A stretch of 64,000 nt of DNA, from NCBI RefSeq assembly GCF_003597395.2, contig NC_133770.1, positions 95,666,794-95,730,793 of the forward strand, in the 5' to 3' direction. The notes below the pieces were generated by a model that was not told the DNA's origin, searched no databases, and worked only from the letters and a program-made list of their open reading frames with translations. Both the position numbers and the translations under genes were made by a program. The DNA is from Chelonoidis abingdonii. Taxonomy: Eukaryota > Chordata > Testudines > Testudinidae. Of this stretch, positions 59,766 to 64,000 are shown in pieces. The stretch's first letter is position 1. Each line of letters begins with the position of its first letter.

Positions 59766-60540
59766 ATCTCTCTCTCAAAAAAAAGAAAAGAATAAAAGTC
59801 AGTAACCTTCTCTTAACTTGCCTAAATGTCTGTGCAAAATGCATGTTAACAAAATAGCTGATTTTAATAACGTATGGTCTTTCATAGGGCATATTGTAGC
59901 ACACAATAAACAATCATGCCATGGTATTCAGTTTACAGTAATATATAAGTATTCTATCAATGGATTCTACACAAAGGACCGATAGGTTCACGTCCTATAT
60001 TGGCTGTTCAACAAATTCTAGCCAACCAAAAGTCATTATCATTGAAGTAGTGATATATTGCTCTTACAGGACTTCTAAAAAGTAGCCATGAGAACAAAAC
60101 TCAAGAGGGTCATGATTTCATCAGAACTCAAGAGTTACATTAGTCACCGCTTTCCTTTATGTTTTATACAGTGTATTTGAAGTTTCATTAGGGTTTTAAC
60201 AAGTTTTTTTTCCTCTCTCAATTATGGACACAGAAGCAATTTTGCATACCTGAGATTGTTAGAGATGTGCAATGGCACAAGAAAGAAAAAAAAAGATCAG
60301 ACCTAGTGGACCAAATGCTGATCTCTGAACCACTGACTGTAATGGGAGGTGTGCAACCATATATCTCCAAGTAACCTTGAAATTTAATTTAATTGCTGAA
60401 AATTTAAGGAATATAGTTTTACTTAAAAACACTGAAGGACCAGCTTGTCAGTGGAACTTATGGGACCACTTTTCTGGTTAGAGACTGAAAAACATGATTT
60501 CAAACTTTGCAGCTTTCCAGAATAAAAACCTTCTATATAG
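59766..60540. other. Intronic sequence, no feature recognised
   Basis: Short TC and A-rich runs follow the Penelope-like 3' end at 59766-59792. The rest is AT-rich without features. Confidence 0.4.
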
Positions 60541-60544
60541 TTAA

Positions 60545-60665
60545 AAAAATAGACCTTGACCCTGCAAACAGGTATGTGCTTAACTTTTCTCATGTGAGTA
60601 GATGCACTAAAATCAATGGAACAACTCATATGATTAAATGGAAGAGGCTTTGCAGGATCAGGGCC
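60545..60665. repeat. Palindromic amniote-type repeat
   Basis: 'gaccttgaccctgcaaacagg' at the left and 'ggctttgcaggatcagggcc' at the right are inverted. 'atgtgagtagatgcac' and 'aactcatatgat' lie toward the centre. It is the best-preserved copy of this family in the window. Confidence 0.7.
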
Positions 60666-61572
60666 ACAGTGAAATCAAGTTTTACTAATAAATGTAGGAG
60701 TACTGACTGAGGAAGTTTTTAAAGTTAGCATAGAACAGTAAACAAAAAGGATATGGTTATTTCAGGAAGCATTCACTAGAATAACTTGGCGTTTAAAAAG
60801 GCAATCTATATGAGACAGGGTTAATTTTCCACTTATTATGACTGTTATTAAATGGTCTTCTCTGAATACCTGGAAAAAATCTTTTTCTCTGACAGATGCT
60901 CCAATAATAGTTATTAAATGCTGTATTTGTTATGTCTCTGCCATGGCTGCAGACAAAACTGCATTATTTAGAGCAGTATCATTTGAGTGAGAAATCCATT
61001 ATTCACTTTTTTTCCTCTAGGGACATTTCAGAAGTCAGAACTGGTATTCAAAACTTGTTTATAAAACATCGTTGGGTGAATCATTTTCATAACACTTGCT
61101 CCATAATTTTACTCCCATCTCCACCGCTTTCCTCACCAGTGAACTTCATAACCCTAGGGGAGGAAGAACCCACAAATAGGATTTCCCTTGACTGAATTTA
61201 GCAATCTATAACCACACAAAACATATTCACATACACAATGTATATAAATGAGTCCCCTAGTGGAGTTCAGCTGGTGCTAGGGGCCCTTGTACTGTTTTCC
61301 TCACAGTGGTGGGCATTTCCAAAAATGTTATAGTGCCAGGTGTAAGGGTACACTTCTTCACAGTCCATTTTAAAGAGGTTGCAAGGAAGAGAAATATGCA
61401 GTGTTATAATTTCCACTGCTCTAGGACAAATTACTCCTGGACACATTACCTCAGTCAACGGAGACAAAAGGAAAACATCCGAGCAATGTGTTTATTGATT
61501 TGAGCACAGTCAATACCCAGTTTTATTGGATCTCCCATCAAAAATACTTCAAGCAGGAAAACATCGGTTTCT
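60666..61572. other. Intronic sequence, no feature recognised
   Basis: No exon or repeat recognised; opposed short frames at 61267-61503 are chance. Confidence 0.45.
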
Positions 61573-61835
61573 TTGGACTTGTCTATGCCACAGACTACAG
61601 GGGTGCAAATTGAAGAGTACATCAGAATGTTGTGATCTTAACCGCCCCATGTGGATACTGCTGGTGTGAACTAAAAAGTACCCAGTTCGGGTTAAAGTAA
61701 TAGTCTTACAAACTAAGTACCTTTTAGTTTGCACCAGCAGCATTCACACAGGGCATTCCGCACACACCACTTTGGTGCAACATGCAGTTCACATCCCTGT
61801 ACTCAACATTGTGGCACAGTGTAGACAGTGTAGAC
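61573..61835. mobile_element. Palindromic MITE with arms of about 100 bp
   Basis: The left arm ('acttgtctatgccaca', 'ctgctggtgtgaactaaaaagtac') is mirrored by the right arm ('gtaccttttagtttgcaccagcag', 'tgtggcacagtgtagac'). The centre lies at about 61700. It is of the same structural kind as the elements at 28651 and 31151, with a different sequence. TSD not resolved. Confidence 0.75.
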
Positions 61836-62565
61836 TTGTACACAAGCTAGAAAACCAAACCAGCCCTAGCCCTCCTTTGTTTCATGGATTTACTAGGATG
61901 AGAGAATTTATTTTTCCTGGGTTCCAGCTTCTCTAATTAATAGGTCTTCATTTTTGAATTATTATTTAGTAGGCTCAGGTTTTTAGAAACAGATTTACTC
62001 TCAGTTTATGAGCTTGCCTGTAAAATCATCATTTAATCATTACACAAATTGTTCATTCACCTCAGTTTCCCATTTCCTTTAATGTTCTCAAAGTGTGTGT
62101 GAGGGACACCTCCAAAATCCAAAAGCAGAATTTCAGGCGAGATCCCTAATATACAGTTCTTTATGAACCTTGTGGGAAGCTTCTTCATTCTCAGTGTATT
62201 TGCTTAGAGCCCTTTGGGGAATCAAGGAATTCTGTTTTCTGAGTATTGCTTCTAGCTCAAGTTATTCAATATTTTTCTTCTGTCAATATTACTTTTCAAG
62301 TCCATATTACCTTCCTCTAGAATCAATGGCTCAGTTGTGCCTTTCAGGCATAGCCCAGCACTGTGGGCAGGGTTAGTTGGGTCACGTGACATTAAAAAGA
62401 CATGTTTTAGCACAAACTTTCCAAACAAAATTCACTTTCAGGTGAACCACTTGGAAGATTTCAGACCAAAAGTTGAAAGTTTTAGAAAGGTCTAAGTGGC
62501 AGAGGGGTTAGAAGAAAAACACACCACCTTAACTGTAACAGACATTACTTTCTGCAAGCACATAA
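61836..62565. other. Intronic sequence, no feature recognised
   Basis: AT-rich, no exon or mobile element recognised. Confidence 0.4.
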
Positions 62566-63135
62566 CAAGATAAGAAAGGCCATACTGGGTTAGACCAACA
62601 ATCCATCTTGCCCAGTATCCTGTCTTCTGACAGTGGCTAGTGCCAGATGCTTCAGAGAGAATGAACAGAACAGGGCAATTATTGAGTGATCCATCCCATC
62701 ATACAGTCCCAGCTTCTGACAGAGCTCTGGAGAGCTTTAGGGGCACCCAGAGAATGAGGTTGCTTCCCTGCCCATCCTGGCTAATAGCCACTGATGGACC
62801 TATCCTCCATGAACTTATCTAGTTCTTTTTTGAACCCATTTATACTGTTTGCCTTCCAACATTCTCTGGCAAAGAGTTCCACAGGTTGACTGTGCGTTGT
62901 ATGAAGATGTACGTCCTTTTGTTTTAAATCTGCTGCCTATTAATATCATAAGGTGACCCCTGGTTCTTGTGTTAGGTGAAGGGGTAAATAACACTTCCTT
63001 ATTCACTTTCTCTACACTAGTCACGATTTTATAGACCTCTATCATATCCCCACTTAGTCATCTCTTTTCCCAGTTGAACCCTCCCAATCTTTTTTAATCT
63101 CCCATCATATGAAAGTTTTTCCATACCTCTAACAA
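62566..63135 (-). mobile_element. CR1 LINE 3' fragment
   Basis: A minus-strand 5'-truncated CR1 with its 3' end at the left ('ggccatactgggttagacc', 'cagtatcctgtcttctgacag'). The minus-strand frame at 62815-63045 keeps the ORF2 C-terminal [23 protein letters not shown] motif. It is the same 3' type as the copies at 31332 and 42920. Confidence 0.95.
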
Positions 63136-63158
63136 CATGATATGATTCCTATGGTAGT

Positions 63159-63184
63159 GAGCGAGCGAGCGTGTGTGTGTGTGT
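63159..63184. repeat. (GAGC)n-(GT)n microsatellite
   Basis: Three gagc/gcga units followed by a GT run. Confidence 0.9.
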
Positions 63185-64000
63185 TAAAACCTTTACATTA
63201 TGAGCACCATTTCAATGAAAACTGTAACAGAAGCAGGCCCCCAACAGTGGGGTTCAATTTAGAGATTCTTTCACAGTACTCGCCTTGAAAACACCTGGCC
63301 TCTGCCATCAACTCCCAGTTCCAAGAATGCTATACATTCACCAATTAAAAGCCACAAACTGCAACATTTAAAAAAGTTTCATTAGTTGGCTAGAATTCAT
63401 CAGATCAAGCTGGCAAATTACATTGTCCAATAAATCAACTAGAACATGAAAGCATCCGACATTAGGAAAACAGCCTTTTCATATGAAATGATTCTTCTCT
63501 TTACCATCTCAGGAGCTATGCTTACATTATTTACTGTTTCTGCTGTGCCTCTCTCACACCTGCTGATCTTGGCATCCTATTCCAACTAGCACAGGTTAAT
63601 CAGATTTCCACTCCCGCCATCAAAAACTTGCCAGTCTTTCTATCGCTATATATCTACTCAATTCCACTTTTATTCCACACAAAAGCTATGTCAGCTTGCA
63701 GAAATCAATATCCCAACCCAACAGATCTACTAAGATTTCCAAACAAAACCACTTTGCATGTGGGAGATTGGGGAAGAAAGAGAAAATAAAACTGAACAGC
63801 TAAGCAGCCTCCTTGAGTTGTTCTATGCATTGTCAATAGATATTACATCATATGATTAGCACCCTTGTCCCTCTTCCCAAAATAAGACCAAACACAAGCA
63901 ACAGATACAATGTTTCTATTTAATACATTTTTAGAAGTCAAGTCATAAAGCGTAGCAATTAACTACAGCACAAACAACTGTTTTAGAAAGGAGAAGAACT
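63185..64000. other. Intronic sequence, no feature recognised
   Basis: AT-rich sequence to the window edge; no exon or repeat recognised. Confidence 0.4.

Noticed and set aside
1..64000. CRISPR arrays, bacterial operons or prophage
   Set aside because: No regularly spaced repeats and no dense coding; the content is vertebrate intron with splice sites, LINEs and MITEs.

Overview
This is vertebrate nuclear DNA, most likely from a turtle. The evidence is the repeat content: five CR1 LINE remnants, solo LTRs, MIR-type SINEs, Penelope-like remnants, and many short hAT and palindromic MITEs of kinds I associate with cryptodire turtles. The species call rests on memory of repeat families, not on a search. 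There is no bacterial operon, CRISPR array, rRNA or functional tRNA. Nearly every open frame here is chance reading through intron or repeat.

One coding exon is clear: a 137-bp minus-strand exon (21586-21722) whose 45 complete codons match the part of ELMO1 just upstream of its PH domain. ELMO1 is the DOCK partner that activates Rac. Its acceptor is ordinary (AG), but its donor is GC (AAG|GCAAGA), so the next intron is apparently a GC-AG intron. No neighbouring ELMO1 exon was recognised, so most or all of the rest is read as intron, with 1-21585 on the downstream side and 21723-64000 on the upstream side. A second minus-strand candidate exon (53981-54174) has good splice sites and an open frame but no recognised homology.

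Layout: 1-15.4 kb holds a MITE edge, a hAT MITE with an 8-bp target-site duplication (TSD), SINEs, a 1.1-kb solo LTR, a second LTR-like block, a larger DNA transposon, a GC-rich block and a 752-bp hAT element. 15.4-24.3 kb is repeat-poor and contains the ELMO1 exon. 24.3-36.5 kb is densely nested: a second copy of the 1.1-kb LTR, a solo LTR inside a palindromic MITE, a CR1 inside another palindromic MITE with a hAT MITE at its edge, and a further hAT MITE. 36.5-53 kb carries three CR1 fragments, a hAT MITE, several GC-rich turtle-type repeats and a DIRS-like gag fragment. 53-64 kb has the candidate exon, a hAT MITE, a Penelope-like remnant with a GIY-YIG-like region, a palindromic MITE and a last CR1.

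The strongest structural results are exact: five hAT-type MITEs/elements with perfect 8-bp TSDs plus one more inserted at a MITE edge (six in all), one solo LTR with a perfect 5-bp TSD, and two multi-level nested insertions whose order can be read directly. I found no convincing previously undescribed biological system. The best leads are the GC donor, the unidentified exon and the hammerhead-like motif at the Penelope-like 3' ends.
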